A model generated the notes under the pieces. That model did not search any database and was not told where the DNA came from. It worked only from the letters and a program-made list of their open reading frames with translations. From NCBI GenBank assembly GCA_966211965.1, contig CBIHON010000015.1, positions 41,241 to 105,240 on the forward strand: DNA of 64,000 nt, in the 5' to 3' direction. This document shows, one piece after another, positions 25,910 through 34,526 of the stretch (position 1 is its first letter; each line of letters opens with the position of its first letter). The position numbers and the translations under genes were made by a program. Source of the stretch: CBIHON01 sp966211965 (lineage in GTDB: Bacteria > Pseudomonadota > Gammaproteobacteria > Burkholderiales > Burkholderiaceae_D).

Positions 25910-25965
25910 AGCCTGTCATGAACTCAAGCAGCGCGACCCCTGCTTGAGTTCATGACAGGCTCTAG
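25906..25965. repeat. Perfect 25-bp inverted repeat abutting the CTAGAG palindrome
   Basis: The 25-base arm starting CTAGAGCCTGTCATG is repeated exactly in reverse complement after a 10-base loop. It shares its first CTAG with the preceding element and lies 7 bases past the adenosine deaminase stop codon, so it may also terminate that transcript. Confidence 0.75.
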
Positions 25966-25972
25966 TGCGAAC

Positions 25973-27514
25973 TTATTTTTTCGCGAGCGCCTCACCGGTA
26001 CGCTCATCGAGCCGCCACGCTATCGGCATTCGCGCCAGCTTCGCTGCCGCGGCCTCGAAGCGAACAAAGCGTTGATCGAGCAAGGCGATCTGCGCGCTTT
26101 TTTCCGATGGGCTGAGGAAAGAATAGCGGATGCTGTTGTAGACCGTCTGTTTCAGCACCGCATAAGAAGGCTTGTAACGGCTGGTGAACAACAGGTACTC
26201 GCCGCTCAAGTTATTGCGCGAGACACCCGCATCATCGGTCGAAATGACGATCGGCACCTGATGCCGGAGATACACGGTAAGCGGATGCGCCTGTTGCAGG
26301 ATGCCTAAAATAAAGGCATTGCTGGTAATGTTGACTTCGATCGCAACCTTGCGTTCCCGCAGCGTTGCGAGCAATTGGTCCGGTCTGTCTTCATGCGTGA
26401 CGTCGATGCCGTGGCCGATGCGTTCGGCGCCGGCGACCTCGACGGCATCACGAATGTGGCTGCGCAAGCCTTCGGGCGGGACCATGCCGAGCGCGAGCTC
26501 TCCTGCATGCAGCGATAGGCGGACGCCCGGGAATTTTTGCTTGAGGAAGCGGAACATCTGCATGTGCAAACGATAGTCGCGCATCGCGACAATGCCGTTT
26601 TCCGGACCGACGATATTCACTCCTACGATCAGCTTGCTGTCCTTGGCCGCGGCGAAGGCGGCATACAGACCGGAAAAGACTTTCGAAGGTGCGTTGTTGC
26701 GCGACACATAGCTTTGGAAACGCAGCGTGAAATCGGCGTCGTCCAGGCCCGAGGCATACGCCGCCAAGCCGTTTGCATAGTCCGCGATCTTCTGTTTGAC
26801 GGTTTCGTCGCGCTCCATGAATTCGGCGAACGGCTGCAGCGCACGGCGGATCGTCTGCTCGTCGGCGTCGGCCGGCAAGCTGTCGATGGGGGCCCCCAGC
26901 TCGGGATTGTCGGTGCTTGGCGCGCTGCTCAGCATGGTTTCAAGGTATTGCAGGTTTTCCGCCTTGGCACGCTCCTTGAGCATTTTCAGACCCTCATGCA
27001 TCGCGTAATTCGACACCGGGCCGAAGAAGCCGAAGGTGTTGAAGAATTGCTGATCGGGGGCAGGCTGCTGGTGGTAATGGTTGTCGAAATCCTTGTCCGA
27101 CCAATGCTTGAGCAGCTCGCGGTAAAACTGGTTGTCCTGGCGGATCGCATCGGCCGTCAGGCAATTCTCGACAGGCGTGCCCGGATTGGCGGTTTCGATG
27201 CGGTATTTCTGGTGTTTGTTTTGCGGATCGTTTTCGCGATAAACGCAGAAGCGCTGCTTGCCCAGCCAATCCAGATAAGTCTCTGCATACATCGCGCCGG
27301 TGTAATGGTGGTGAATGTCGCCGCCTTTGGGCAGCATCGCCATCAGCAGGCCGAGTTCAGCCAGTTGCGGCGTGCCGGACACGAGTTGCGTGTAATAGCG
27401 CTGGGTCGCCAGATAGTTGTGTTGGCGAGTATTGCCGCTGAGGTCTTTGGCGCCGGCGGTGCTGGCGGCCAGCGCAAGCGCGAACATGCAGAGGGACAGC
27501 GGCAGTCGTTTCAT
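25973..27514 (-). CDS. Secreted adenosine deaminase-family enzyme
   Basis: A 513-residue zinc hydrolase of the adenosine/AMP deaminase superfamily with a signal peptide (1-22, ending ASTAGA), so probably periplasmic; its length and export recall the ADGF/ADA2 branch. Metal and catalytic motifs are visible: H68 and H70 (DIHHHYTGAM), LHAGELA, GHGIDV and STDDAG. The start at 27514 has AAGGAAA in front; the longer open frame is unsupported. It would convert adenosine to inosine and ammonia, most likely for nucleoside salvage. It is monocistronic. Confidence 0.87.
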   Translation of the reverse strand: MKRLPLSLCMFALALAASTAGAKDLSGNTRQHNYLATQRYYTQLVSGTPQLAELGLLMAMLPKGGDIHHHYTGAMYAETYLDWLGKQRFCVYRENDPQNKHQKYRIETANPGTPVENCLTADAIRQDNQFYRELLKHWSDKDFDNHYHQQPAPDQQFFNTFGFFGPVSNYAMHEGLKMLKERAKAENLQYLETMLSSAPSTDNPELGAPIDSLPADADEQTIRRALQPFAEFMERDETVKQKIADYANGLAAYASGLDDADFTLRFQSYVSRNNAPSKVFSGLYAAFAAAKDSKLIVGVNIVGPENGIVAMRDYRLHMQMFRFLKQKFPGVRLSLHAGELALGMVPPEGLRSHIRDAVEVAGAERIGHGIDVTHEDRPDQLLATLRERKVAIEVNITSNAFILGILQQAHPLTVYLRHQVPIVISTDDAGVSRNNLSGEYLLFTSRYKPSYAVLKQTVYNSIRYSFLSPSEKSAQIALLDQRFVRFEAAAAKLARMPIAWRLDERTGEALAKK

Positions 27515-27697
27515 CGGATTTCCTTGATTTGATATTCGGCAAGACGTGATCATAAATGACATTTTGCTCGGAGCGGGCAATCGCGAGTACGCGCAACGGC
27601 TATTGAAGCCGGGCGTTCCAGCCCAAACTGGCATCCTGCTTGCCATCCAAGTGCAATTGCGCCGCTTGATTTCTCCATTTCTCTTTCATCGAATCTC

Positions 27698-28837
27698 ATG
27701 CCTCCACTGCGCTTCATCCTGGTCGTTTCCAGTCTGCTGGGCATGCTGCACGCCTATATCGGCTGGCGCGTGCTGCCTGACTTGCCGGGGGGCGCGGCGT
27801 CGCACTGGCTTGGCGGGTTGTGGCTGCTGGTTTCTTTTGTCCTGGTGCCGGCCGGCTTGCTGGCGCGCGGCATCAGGCGCCAGCCGCTGTCGGACCGGCT
27901 GGCATGGGCGGGTTTGCTGACGGCCGGATTGTTTTCATCGTTGCTGGTGCTGACGGTGTTGCGCGATGTCGTGTTACTGCTGGCTGCGCTGGCGGGCGTC
28001 CATGCGGCAGGGTTGACTGCCTGGAGCGCGGCGGCGGTGCCCTTGCTGGCGGGCTTGGTGACGCTGATCGGCTTCATCAATGCACGCCGTGTGGCGCGGG
28101 TGGTCGACGTCGCGGTGCCGATCAGGAATCTGCCGTCGGCGCTTGAGGGTTTTACCATCGCCCAGATCAGCGATATCCATGTCGGTCCCACCATCAAGGG
28201 CGGTTACCTGGATGCGATCGTCAATGCGGTAAATGCGCTGGAAGCCGATCTGATCGCCGTCACCGGCGACCTGGTTGACGGCAGCGTCGCCAGCCTGTGG
28301 CCGCATACCGCGCCGTTGGCGCGCTTGTCTGCGCGGCACGGCGCGTATTTCGTCACAGGTAATCACGAATACTATTCGAATGCGCACGAGTGGATCGTCG
28401 AGGTGCAGCGGCTTGGTCTGACGGTATTGATGAATCGGCACGTGGTGCTGCGGCATCGCGGGGCGTCGTTGCTGGTGGCGGGTGTGACCGATTACACCGC
28501 GCACCATTTCGACGAATCGCATCGCAGCGATCCGCATGCCGCGCTGGCCGGCGCGCCGGAGGAAGCGGCGGTGAAAGTGCTGCTGGCGCACCAGCCGCGT
28601 TCGGCTGCCGCGGCGGCCGATGCGGGTTTCGATCTGCAATTGTCGGGCCATACCCATGGCGGGCAATTCTTTCCGTGGAACCTGTTCGTTCCACTGCAGC
28701 AGCCATATACGGCGGGCTTGAACCGGTTGCGCGGCCTATGGGTGTACACCAGCCGCGGCACCGGTTACTGGGGGCCGCCGAAGCGCTTCGGCGCGCCTTC
28801 GGAAATCACGCGGCTGCGGCTGGTGCGGACGGACTGA
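27698..28837 (+). CDS. Membrane-anchored metallophosphoesterase (YaeI/YkuE type)
   Basis: The protein has 379 residues. Four hydrophobic helices lie in the first 135 residues (ILVVSSLLGMLHAYI, LWLLVSFVLVPAGLL, LLTAGLFSSLLVLTV, LLAGLVTLIGFI), followed by a calcineurin-like phosphoesterase domain with all metal motifs: QISDIHVGP, AVTGDLVDG, TGNHEYYS, LLAHQP and SGHTHGGQFF. Relatives hydrolyse phosphoesters such as lipid A precursors or phosphatidylglycerol phosphate, but the substrate here is unknown. The gene is divergent from the adenosine deaminase gene. Confidence 0.9.
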   Translation: MPPLRFILVVSSLLGMLHAYIGWRVLPDLPGGAASHWLGGLWLLVSFVLVPAGLLARGIRRQPLSDRLAWAGLLTAGLFSSLLVLTVLRDVVLLLAALAGVHAAGLTAWSAAAVPLLAGLVTLIGFINARRVARVVDVAVPIRNLPSALEGFTIAQISDIHVGPTIKGGYLDAIVNAVNALEADLIAVTGDLVDGSVASLWPHTAPLARLSARHGAYFVTGNHEYYSNAHEWIVEVQRLGLTVLMNRHVVLRHRGASLLVAGVTDYTAHHFDESHRSDPHAALAGAPEEAAVKVLLAHQPRSAAAAADAGFDLQLSGHTHGGQFFPWNLFVPLQQPYTAGLNRLRGLWVYTSRGTGYWGPPKRFGAPSEITRLRLVRTD

Positions 28838-28867
28838 GTCAACCATCCCCAGAACAGAGGGCGCACG

Positions 28868-29830
28868 CTACGGCGATATTTGAGCGCAGCCGGATGCGGA
28901 AACGAGCCCGCCCGCCGCGCGCTTCGGCAAGAAAATCTCGGCCAGCATGCAGCGCGCACCACCCCCGCCGAGCCGCTCTATCGTATCGATCGGCGCCAAT
29001 ACCGGTTCGGCATATTTCTTGATGCAGCGGCGTTGCGCCGTGTTCAAGGCGGCCCAGGCGCGACGCGACAGGGCAAATACCGGATGCCCGCGCTGCGAGC
29101 GCAACTCAAGCGTATTGCCGGCGAATTCCGCCATCTGCGCCAGGCTGATTCCGATCAATTCCTTGCCGCTCGCGGTCAGGGTGCGCGCCAGCATGTCCCG
29201 TTCGCCCCGGTCACGGATCGCTTCCATGCAGACGATCGCCAGCGCGGAGCCGACGCACATCATCACGTTAGTGTGATAAATCGCCTTGCCGTTACGGTCG
29301 AGCGCGTTGAAGCATACGGCGCGGTAATCCATCTGCGCGGCAAATCCGGCCAATGCCCGCGGATGGCTGCGCGAAGAGTGGCAGACATAGGCCAGCTTGT
29401 GTGCATGATCAAGCACCATCGAGCCGGTTCCCTCCAAGAAGCAGGCTTCGTTTTCCAGCCGGCTCAGGTCGAGGCGTTCGCGGATTTCGAAATGCCGCTC
29501 GACTGTGGCCAACACTGCGCTGCGCCGCTCCAGCCTGCGATTGGGCGCTTCCATCGGATACAGCACCACCCGTCCATCCGCGTGAAAGCTGACCCAATTG
29601 TTTGGGAAGATCGAATCGGGCGTATGCGGTTCGGCGCTGTCTTCCACCACCAGCACGCCAACCCCGGCCTTGCGCAGCGCGCCGGCATAGGCGTCGAACT
29701 CGGACAGCGCCGCGCGCTGGGCGGACCCGGTATCCGGCTCGGGATGCTGGAATGCATTGCTCAAGGCCGTCTGCGGATTCGACATGAAGCGCGCCGGACG
29801 GATCATCAATACATGATCGGTAGTTTGCAT
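28868..29830 (-). CDS. ctlX: Citrulline-utilisation hydrolase CtlX, amidinotransferase superfamily
   Basis: A 320-residue guanidino/ureido-modifying enzyme. Characteristic segments are PNNWVSFHADG, YPMEAPNRR, a catalytic His in AIYHTNVMM and the nucleophile Cys in GGGGARCMLAEIF. CtlX proteins act on citrulline or arginine to give ornithine. The gene starts 16 bases after the ornithine cyclodeaminase stop, so the two enzymes would run citrulline/arginine to ornithine to proline. An Lrp-type gene is divergent from the pair. Confidence 0.85.
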   Translation of the reverse strand: MQTTDHVLMIRPARFMSNPQTALSNAFQHPEPDTGSAQRAALSEFDAYAGALRKAGVGVLVVEDSAEPHTPDSIFPNNWVSFHADGRVVLYPMEAPNRRLERRSAVLATVERHFEIRERLDLSRLENEACFLEGTGSMVLDHAHKLAYVCHSSRSHPRALAGFAAQMDYRAVCFNALDRNGKAIYHTNVMMCVGSALAIVCMEAIRDRGERDMLARTLTASGKELIGISLAQMAEFAGNTLELRSQRGHPVFALSRRAWAALNTAQRRCIKKYAEPVLAPIDTIERLGGGGARCMLAEIFLPKRAAGGLVSASGCAQISP

Positions 29831-29846
29831 GCCTGGGCCTTCCGGA

Positions 29847-30908
29847 TCAGATGGCTTTGGCGAGCGCGGCCGACGCCGGCTGTTTTGCCGCAGCAGAAGC
29901 TACGTATTGATACAGGTCCTTGGGGTTTTCCGGCTCGGGCACCAGTTCGATCCTGGAACCGATCCCTTGCGCTTTAGCCAGTTCATGGAGGTAACGCAGG
30001 GCCGAAAAATCCTCCAGCGCAAAGCCGACCGAGTCGAATACCGTGACCTGCTGTGCCGTTTCGCGCCCGGGCGTGCCGCCGCTCAGTACTTGCCACAACT
30101 CGGTCACCGGGAAATCCCGTGGCATTTGCTGGATATCGCCTTCGATTCGCGTCTGCGGTTCGAATTCGACGATCACGCGCGCCTGCGCCAGCACATCGGC
30201 ATGCAATTCGGTCTTGCCGGGGCAATCGCCGCCGACTGCGTTGATATGCATGCCTGGCTCGATCATGTCCGGTGTCAGGATGGTGGCGTTGGTCTTGTCG
30301 GCGGTGATGGTGGTGACGATGTCGGCGCCTTGCACCGCCTCGCGGGCCGAGCGCATCGGCGTGATTTCCAGGGCAGGGACGCCGGCCAGGTTGCGCATCA
30401 GCTTGCCGGTGGCGGCCGGATCGATGTCGTAGACCCGCACCTCGCTTATGCCGAGCATGGCTTTGAATGCCAGGATTTGAAACTCGCTCTGCGCGCCGTT
30501 GCCGATCACCGCCATGCTCTTTGCATTCGGCCGCGCCAGCATCCTGGCCGCCAGTGCCGAGGTGGCGCCGGTGCGCAAGGCGGTGGTGATGGTGAGTTCG
30601 CTCAACAGCAGCGGATAACCGGTTTTGACATCGGCCAGTGCGCCGAAAGCCATGATGTTGAGCAGGTTGCTGTGCGTGTTTTTGGGATGGCCGTTGACGT
30701 ATTTGAAGGCGTAGAGCTCGCGGTCGGAAGCCGGCATCAATTCGATCACGCCGATGACGGAATGGCTGGCGATGCGGGCCGATTTTTCGAATTCCCCCCA
30801 GCGCAGATAATCGGTGCGGATATAGTGCGCCAGCTGCAGCATGAACTGCTCGGGGCCGACGGCTTTGACGAGTTGCTGAATGTCCTTGATATCGATGTAA
30901 AGAGTCAT
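29847..30908 (-). CDS. Ornithine cyclodeaminase
   Basis: A 353-residue NAD-dependent enzyme of the ornithine cyclodeaminase/mu-crystallin family, which converts ornithine to proline and ammonia. Visible are the substrate-binding part FKYVNGHPKNT, the Rossmann motif VIGNGAQSEFQ, and INAVGGDCPGKTEL with the catalytic Asp, which point to true ornithine cyclodeaminase rather than a ketimine reductase relative. It is the first gene of a two-gene operon with ctlX. Control by the divergent Lrp-type regulator is likely. Confidence 0.9.
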   Translation of the reverse strand: MTLYIDIKDIQQLVKAVGPEQFMLQLAHYIRTDYLRWGEFEKSARIASHSVIGVIELMPASDRELYAFKYVNGHPKNTHSNLLNIMAFGALADVKTGYPLLLSELTITTALRTGATSALAARMLARPNAKSMAVIGNGAQSEFQILAFKAMLGISEVRVYDIDPAATGKLMRNLAGVPALEITPMRSAREAVQGADIVTTITADKTNATILTPDMIEPGMHINAVGGDCPGKTELHADVLAQARVIVEFEPQTRIEGDIQQMPRDFPVTELWQVLSGGTPGRETAQQVTVFDSVGFALEDFSALRYLHELAKAQGIGSRIELVPEPENPKDLYQYVASAAAKQPASAALAKAI

Positions 30909-31029
30909 TTTCCTGTCCTGTGGTCCTTGTTATTCGGAAGCCCGCTCTCATGTCTCGATATGAAAGGGCTCGGTCGAATGAAATTATCCGGCGGGCAGGT
31001 GCTAACAAAAAGTAATCAAAACTGTAAAT

Positions 31030-31050
31030 TTTGATTTAATATTTATCAAA
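31030..31050. promoter_or_regulatory. AT-rich palindromic operator candidate (Lrp target)
   Basis: TTTGAT and ATCAAA flank a 9-base AT-only spacer in the 171-base divergent region between ornithine cyclodeaminase and the Lrp-type gene. It lies 30 bases before the lrp-like start. AT-rich dyads of this kind are typical Lrp sites. Confidence 0.5.
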
Positions 31051-31079
31051 TTGACGATTTAAATTGGCAATTTGTTGAA

Positions 31080-31502
31080 ATGAACGATACGGACCGCCAG
31101 CTACTGGCATTGCTGCGCGACGATGCCCGCACCTCTGTGACCACGCTGGCCAGGAAGCTGCGCTTGTCGCGTGCAACGGTGCAGAACCGGATCCAGAAAC
31201 TGGAAGAAAGCGGCGTGATCGTCGGCTATACGGTGCGCCTGAAGCCCGAGGCGGAATCGCACCGGATTCGAGCCTGGATGAGCATCGCGGTGGAAGGCAA
31301 CAAGGCGCCGGCAGTGATCCAGGCCTTGCGCGGCGAACCCAATGTACATACCTTGCACAGCACCAACGGACGCTGGGACATCATCGCCGAACTGCGGGCC
31401 GACAATCTGGAATTGTTCGACCGCGTGCTGGGACGGATACGTTTGATTCCCGGTATTGCATCGACCGAAACCAATATCCTGCTGTCGACGCATAAGTTGT
31501 GA
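31080..31502 (+). CDS. Lrp/AsnC family transcriptional regulator
   Basis: The protein has 140 residues: an N-terminal helix-turn-helix (LLALLRDDARTSVTTLARKL, SRATVQNRIQKLEESGVI) and a C-terminal RAM ligand-binding domain (VHTLHSTNGRWDIIAEL). It is divergent from the ornithine cyclodeaminase-ctlX operon, so it is likely the local activator or repressor responding to arginine, ornithine or proline. The length is normal. Confidence 0.9.
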   Translation: MNDTDRQLLALLRDDARTSVTTLARKLRLSRATVQNRIQKLEESGVIVGYTVRLKPEAESHRIRAWMSIAVEGNKAPAVIQALRGEPNVHTLHSTNGRWDIIAELRADNLELFDRVLGRIRLIPGIASTETNILLSTHKL

Positions 31503-31539
31503 AATGCCGGACCCTTACCGGCTTCCACCCTGTCAGATC

Positions 31540-31555
31540 TCCCATAAATATGGGA
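31540..31555. repeat. Sixteen-base dyad found twice in the window
   Basis: TCCCATAAATATGGGA has 7-base arms and a 2-base centre. An identical 16-mer lies at 58517-58532 upstream of the RHS locus. Here it is 37 bases past the Lrp-type stop. It could be an operator or part of a dispersed repeat. Confidence 0.5.
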
Positions 31556-31695
31556 TTGCGCAGACATCGGCCATACAGGTGTAATGGCTTGAGGCCTTCG
31601 AATAAAGAGCAAGGTTCCGCATTTATTTCGAGGTTCTGCAAATCCTTGTATGCGCTATCGTTCTGTTTCGACGCAGTATGGTGCATTAGTAGTGT

Positions 31696-31818
31696 CTAGA
31701 GCATTTTTAGCCTGACCGTACGGGCCAATCCCAGGCCTCCGGTGCTCGGCGTACGCCTGTACGCGTCCGCTCCTCGGCCTGACCTTGACTCCGCACGGTC
31801 AGGCTAAAAATGCTCTAG
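31696..31818. repeat. Long palindrome with CTAGAG ends and flanking direct repeats
   Basis: The outer 24 bases (CTAGAGCATTTTTAG then CCTGACCGT) pair perfectly with the other end. The core CGCTCCTCGGCCTGACCTTG matches the elements at 25784 and 16903. A 10-base direct repeat TAGTAGTGTC occurs at both borders (31687-31696 and 31816-31825), which resembles a target-site duplication. The rest of this 384-base gene-free stretch (31503-31886) shows only the 16-base dyad. Confidence 0.75.
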
Positions 31819-31886
31819 TAGTGTCAGTACCGAGCCGCGACATCAATCGCGCCGAAAAATCGGAACCGATCCCTGAAAGACCAAGC

Positions 31887-33161
31887 ATGAGCGAAGCACA
31901 AGAAGCCAGAAAGCCCTGCATTCTCGTCGTCGACGACGACCGCCTGATCCGTGCAATGCTGCGCAACGGCATAGGCAAGGCTGGGTACGATATTTTGGAA
32001 GCGGAATCGGGCGAGCAGGCGCTGGAAGTGCTGGCCGCCAGTAAAGCGGCGAATTCACCCGATTTCGCACTGCTGGATATCACCATGGACGGCATGTCCG
32101 GGATCGAACTTGCACAGCGTCTGCGCACCGAAACCACGATCCCGTTCATGTTCCTGTCCTCGCACCAGGAAGACGATCTCGTGAGCCAGGCGATCCAGAA
32201 TGGCGCGGTCGGCTACCTGGTCAAGCCGATCGATATCGGGCAAATCCTGCCCGCGATCAAGGCCGGCATGGCGCGCGCCGAAGAGATCCGGCAATTGCGG
32301 CGCAACGAGGTCACGCTCAGCGCCAGCCTGGACAAGGTGCAGCAACAATTGATGCAAACCGACAAGATGGCTTCGATCGGCCAACTCGCAGCCGGCGTGG
32401 CCCATGAGATCAATAACCCGATCGGTTATGTGCATTCGAATATCGGCGCACTGGAAGATTACATTACCGACCTGTTTCGCGTCATCGATGCCTATGCCTC
32501 GATCGAAACCTTGCCGCAGAACGACCCTGAACGCCTGGCCCAGCTGGAGCGCATCAAGTCCGAACTCGATCTGCATTTCCTGCGTGAAGATATCCCTGCC
32601 TTGCTCGGTGAATCGATGGAAGGCATTACGCGCGTACGCAAGATCGTTCAGGATCTCAAGGATTTTTCTCACGTCGACAATTCCAAGGAATGGCAGTGGG
32701 CCGACTTGCACAAGGGGCTGGATTCCACCCTCAACATGATCCACAACGAAATCAAGTACAAGGCCGATGTGATCAAGGAATATGGCGCGATTCCCGAGAT
32801 TGAATGCCTGCCCGGCCAGCTCAACCAGGTCTTCATGAACCTGCTGGTGAATGCCGCGCATTCGATCAACGATCTCGAGCGCGGCAGGATCGTGGTGCGC
32901 ACCGGCTGCAATGAAGATCAGGTGTGGATCGATTTCAGCGACACCGGCTGCGGCATTTCTCCAGAAAACCTGGAGCTCATCTTCAACCCCTTCTTTACCA
33001 CCAAGCCGGTCGGCAAGGGCACCGGGCTTGGTCTGTCGCTTTCCTATGGCATCGTGCAAAAGCACGGCGGCACGATCCACGTCGAGAGCAGAGTCGGTCA
33101 TGGCACGCTGTTTCGCGTCACACTGCCGCAACGGCAGACTGACAAAACGGTCGCCACCTAA
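31887..33161 (+). CDS. Receiver-histidine kinase hybrid protein
   Basis: A soluble 424-residue signalling protein. An N-terminal response-regulator receiver (1-125) has phosphoacceptor D64 (ALLDITMDG) and K113. A coiled-coil linker (130-160) leads to a HisKA box with H173 (AAGVAHEINNPIGYVHSN) and a HATPase_c domain with FMNLLVNAAHS, DTGCGISPENLE and GKGTGLGLSLS. The start at 31887 is where receiver homology begins; an open frame to 31785 runs into the palindromic repeat. Such proteins relay phosphate from another kinase. No output partner is adjacent. Confidence 0.9.
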   Translation: MSEAQEARKPCILVVDDDRLIRAMLRNGIGKAGYDILEAESGEQALEVLAASKAANSPDFALLDITMDGMSGIELAQRLRTETTIPFMFLSSHQEDDLVSQAIQNGAVGYLVKPIDIGQILPAIKAGMARAEEIRQLRRNEVTLSASLDKVQQQLMQTDKMASIGQLAAGVAHEINNPIGYVHSNIGALEDYITDLFRVIDAYASIETLPQNDPERLAQLERIKSELDLHFLREDIPALLGESMEGITRVRKIVQDLKDFSHVDNSKEWQWADLHKGLDSTLNMIHNEIKYKADVIKEYGAIPEIECLPGQLNQVFMNLLVNAAHSINDLERGRIVVRTGCNEDQVWIDFSDTGCGISPENLELIFNPFFTTKPVGKGTGLGLSLSYGIVQKHGGTIHVESRVGHGTLFRVTLPQRQTDKTVAT

Positions 33162-33217
33162 TCCACTTCGTTTACTTTGCAGCGAGCCGCGGCCATACTG
33201 AGGGGAAACATTGCAGC

Positions 33218-33250
33218 GCTGCGCCTGGCCTGATCACAGGCCTGCGCAGC
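33218..33250. terminator. Strong hairpin between the kinase hybrid and the ion-channel gene
   Basis: GCTGCGC pairs with GCGCAGC and the inner GGCCTG with CAGGCC around ATCA, with single-base bulges. There is no T run. It lies 57 bases after the kinase stop and 37 before the channel start, and may stop or slow transcription. Confidence 0.45.
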
Positions 33251-33287
33251 GACACAAGGCGATCCCAGATCGGAGGAGAAAGCAGGC

Positions 33288-34148
33288 ATGGTGCCTACCC
33301 GCGGCTTGCTCGTGTCGCTGTTCATGCGGCTCATGTCGGTAGCGCGCTACCGTTTCATCATCGAGTTGTCGATCATTTTCATCGCGGTCTGGTGCGGCGG
33401 CGCCCTGCTGGTGTATTTCCTCGAGGTCGGCGTCAATCCGCGCATCCACGATCCGCTCGAAACCATCTACTTCCTGCTGGTGACCATGATGACCTCCGGC
33501 GATTCGGCGGTCGTGCCGCTGACTACCGGCGGGCGCATGGTGATGAGCTTCGCGCTGATTCTGTCCAAGCTGCTCACTGCATTGCTGTGCGCATTGGCGG
33601 CGGCAGTCCTGATCGACCGCAAATTGAAAGAGGAAATGGGGCTCAAAATGCATGTACTCGACAAGCATATCCTGCTGGTGGGCTGGAACCTCAAGGGCGC
33701 CCAGATCATCTCTACGCTGCGCAGCAATCCGCTCCATCATTCGACGCCGATCGTGGTGATGGCGGACCTCGAGCAAAAGCCGGTAGACGATCCTCTGGTG
33801 TATTTCACGCGCGCCGGTTGCCCGATACGCGGCGAAGCGATACAGCGTGCATCGGCCGCCGGTGCGGCCCTGGTGGTCGTGCTGGCGAATTATGCCGAAC
33901 GGCAGAATGCCGACGCGCTCTCCACGGTAAACGTGCTTGTGATCAGAAAGCTCAATCCCGACGCACGCATCATCGCCGAACTGCTCGACCCCAGCCAGCG
34001 GCTCTACCTCGAAGCGGCCGGCGCCGATGCCATCGTCAGCATCGGCGATGTCGGCGGTTTCCTGCTTGCTGAAGCCGTGATCGGGAATCAGCAGGCGCAG
34101 CAATTGCTCGACTATGTCGCAGGGCGACCTGGGGGCGGCGGCAAGTAG
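33288..34148 (+). CDS. Ion channel with RCK/TrkA-N domain and atypical filter
   Basis: The protein has 286 residues. Two membrane helices (about 22-46 and 84-108) flank a pore loop, followed by a TrkA-N/RCK Rossmann domain (ILLVGWNLKGAQIISTL) and a C-terminal helix. The position of the potassium filter (TVGYGD in classical channels) reads TMMTSGDSAVV (66-76), so the Gly-Tyr-Gly core is missing. It may be a channel of altered selectivity. The start has a GGAGGAGAAA site. The gene is convergent with the STY0301-like immunity gene. Confidence 0.82.
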   Translation: MVPTRGLLVSLFMRLMSVARYRFIIELSIIFIAVWCGGALLVYFLEVGVNPRIHDPLETIYFLLVTMMTSGDSAVVPLTTGGRMVMSFALILSKLLTALLCALAAAVLIDRKLKEEMGLKMHVLDKHILLVGWNLKGAQIISTLRSNPLHHSTPIVVMADLEQKPVDDPLVYFTRAGCPIRGEAIQRASAAGAALVVVLANYAERQNADALSTVNVLVIRKLNPDARIIAELLDPSQRLYLEAAGADAIVSIGDVGGFLLAEAVIGNQQAQQLLDYVAGRPGGGGK

Positions 34149-34157
34149 TGATCCGGT

Positions 34158-34526
34158 TCATTGTCCCTGCTTGCAGACCAAGGAAGATTCTCCTTGCTTG
34201 CTTCTTGAGAAAATGCACTTGTCAACCACTCTCGTCAATGGGACGTCGATAACCTTTCCATTGCTGTATTTGCAACGAACCGTGACGACATTTCCATGCT
34301 CGTAAACGCTGCTGACGGTGTAGGTATTGGAGGCATCATCGTCGGGAGCCAGATACGCAAGCTCCTTGGGGTCGCCATCGAAAATGTCGATTTGTTTGAC
34401 CTTGTTTTTGCCATGTACAGGACAAACTTTGACCTCAGCAGGTTTGGCATAGACTGGGGGAGATAAAAAGCCCGGTAACACGACCAATAAGGCCGATACG
34501 AGTAAAAGCTTATTGGAGCGGATCAT
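34158..34526 (-). CDS. STY0301-family exported protein, putative immunity (Tai2-like)
   Basis: A 122-residue protein with a signal peptide (LLLVSALLVVLPGFLSPPVYA) and an STY0301-like mature domain (VCPVHGKNK, DGDPKELAYLAPDDD, VRCKYSNGKVIDVPL, KCIFSR). It overlaps the amidase gene in an ATGA and would protect the periplasm against that enzyme. From memory, STY0301 relatives pair with the BPSL0067/Tae2 type of type VI amidase. The family match is fairly clear; the immunity role is inferred from this pairing. Confidence 0.8.
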   Translation of the reverse strand: MIRSNKLLLVSALLVVLPGFLSPPVYAKPAEVKVCPVHGKNKVKQIDIFDGDPKELAYLAPDDDASNTYTVSSVYEHGNVVTVRCKYSNGKVIDVPLTRVVDKCIFSRSKQGESSLVCKQGQ

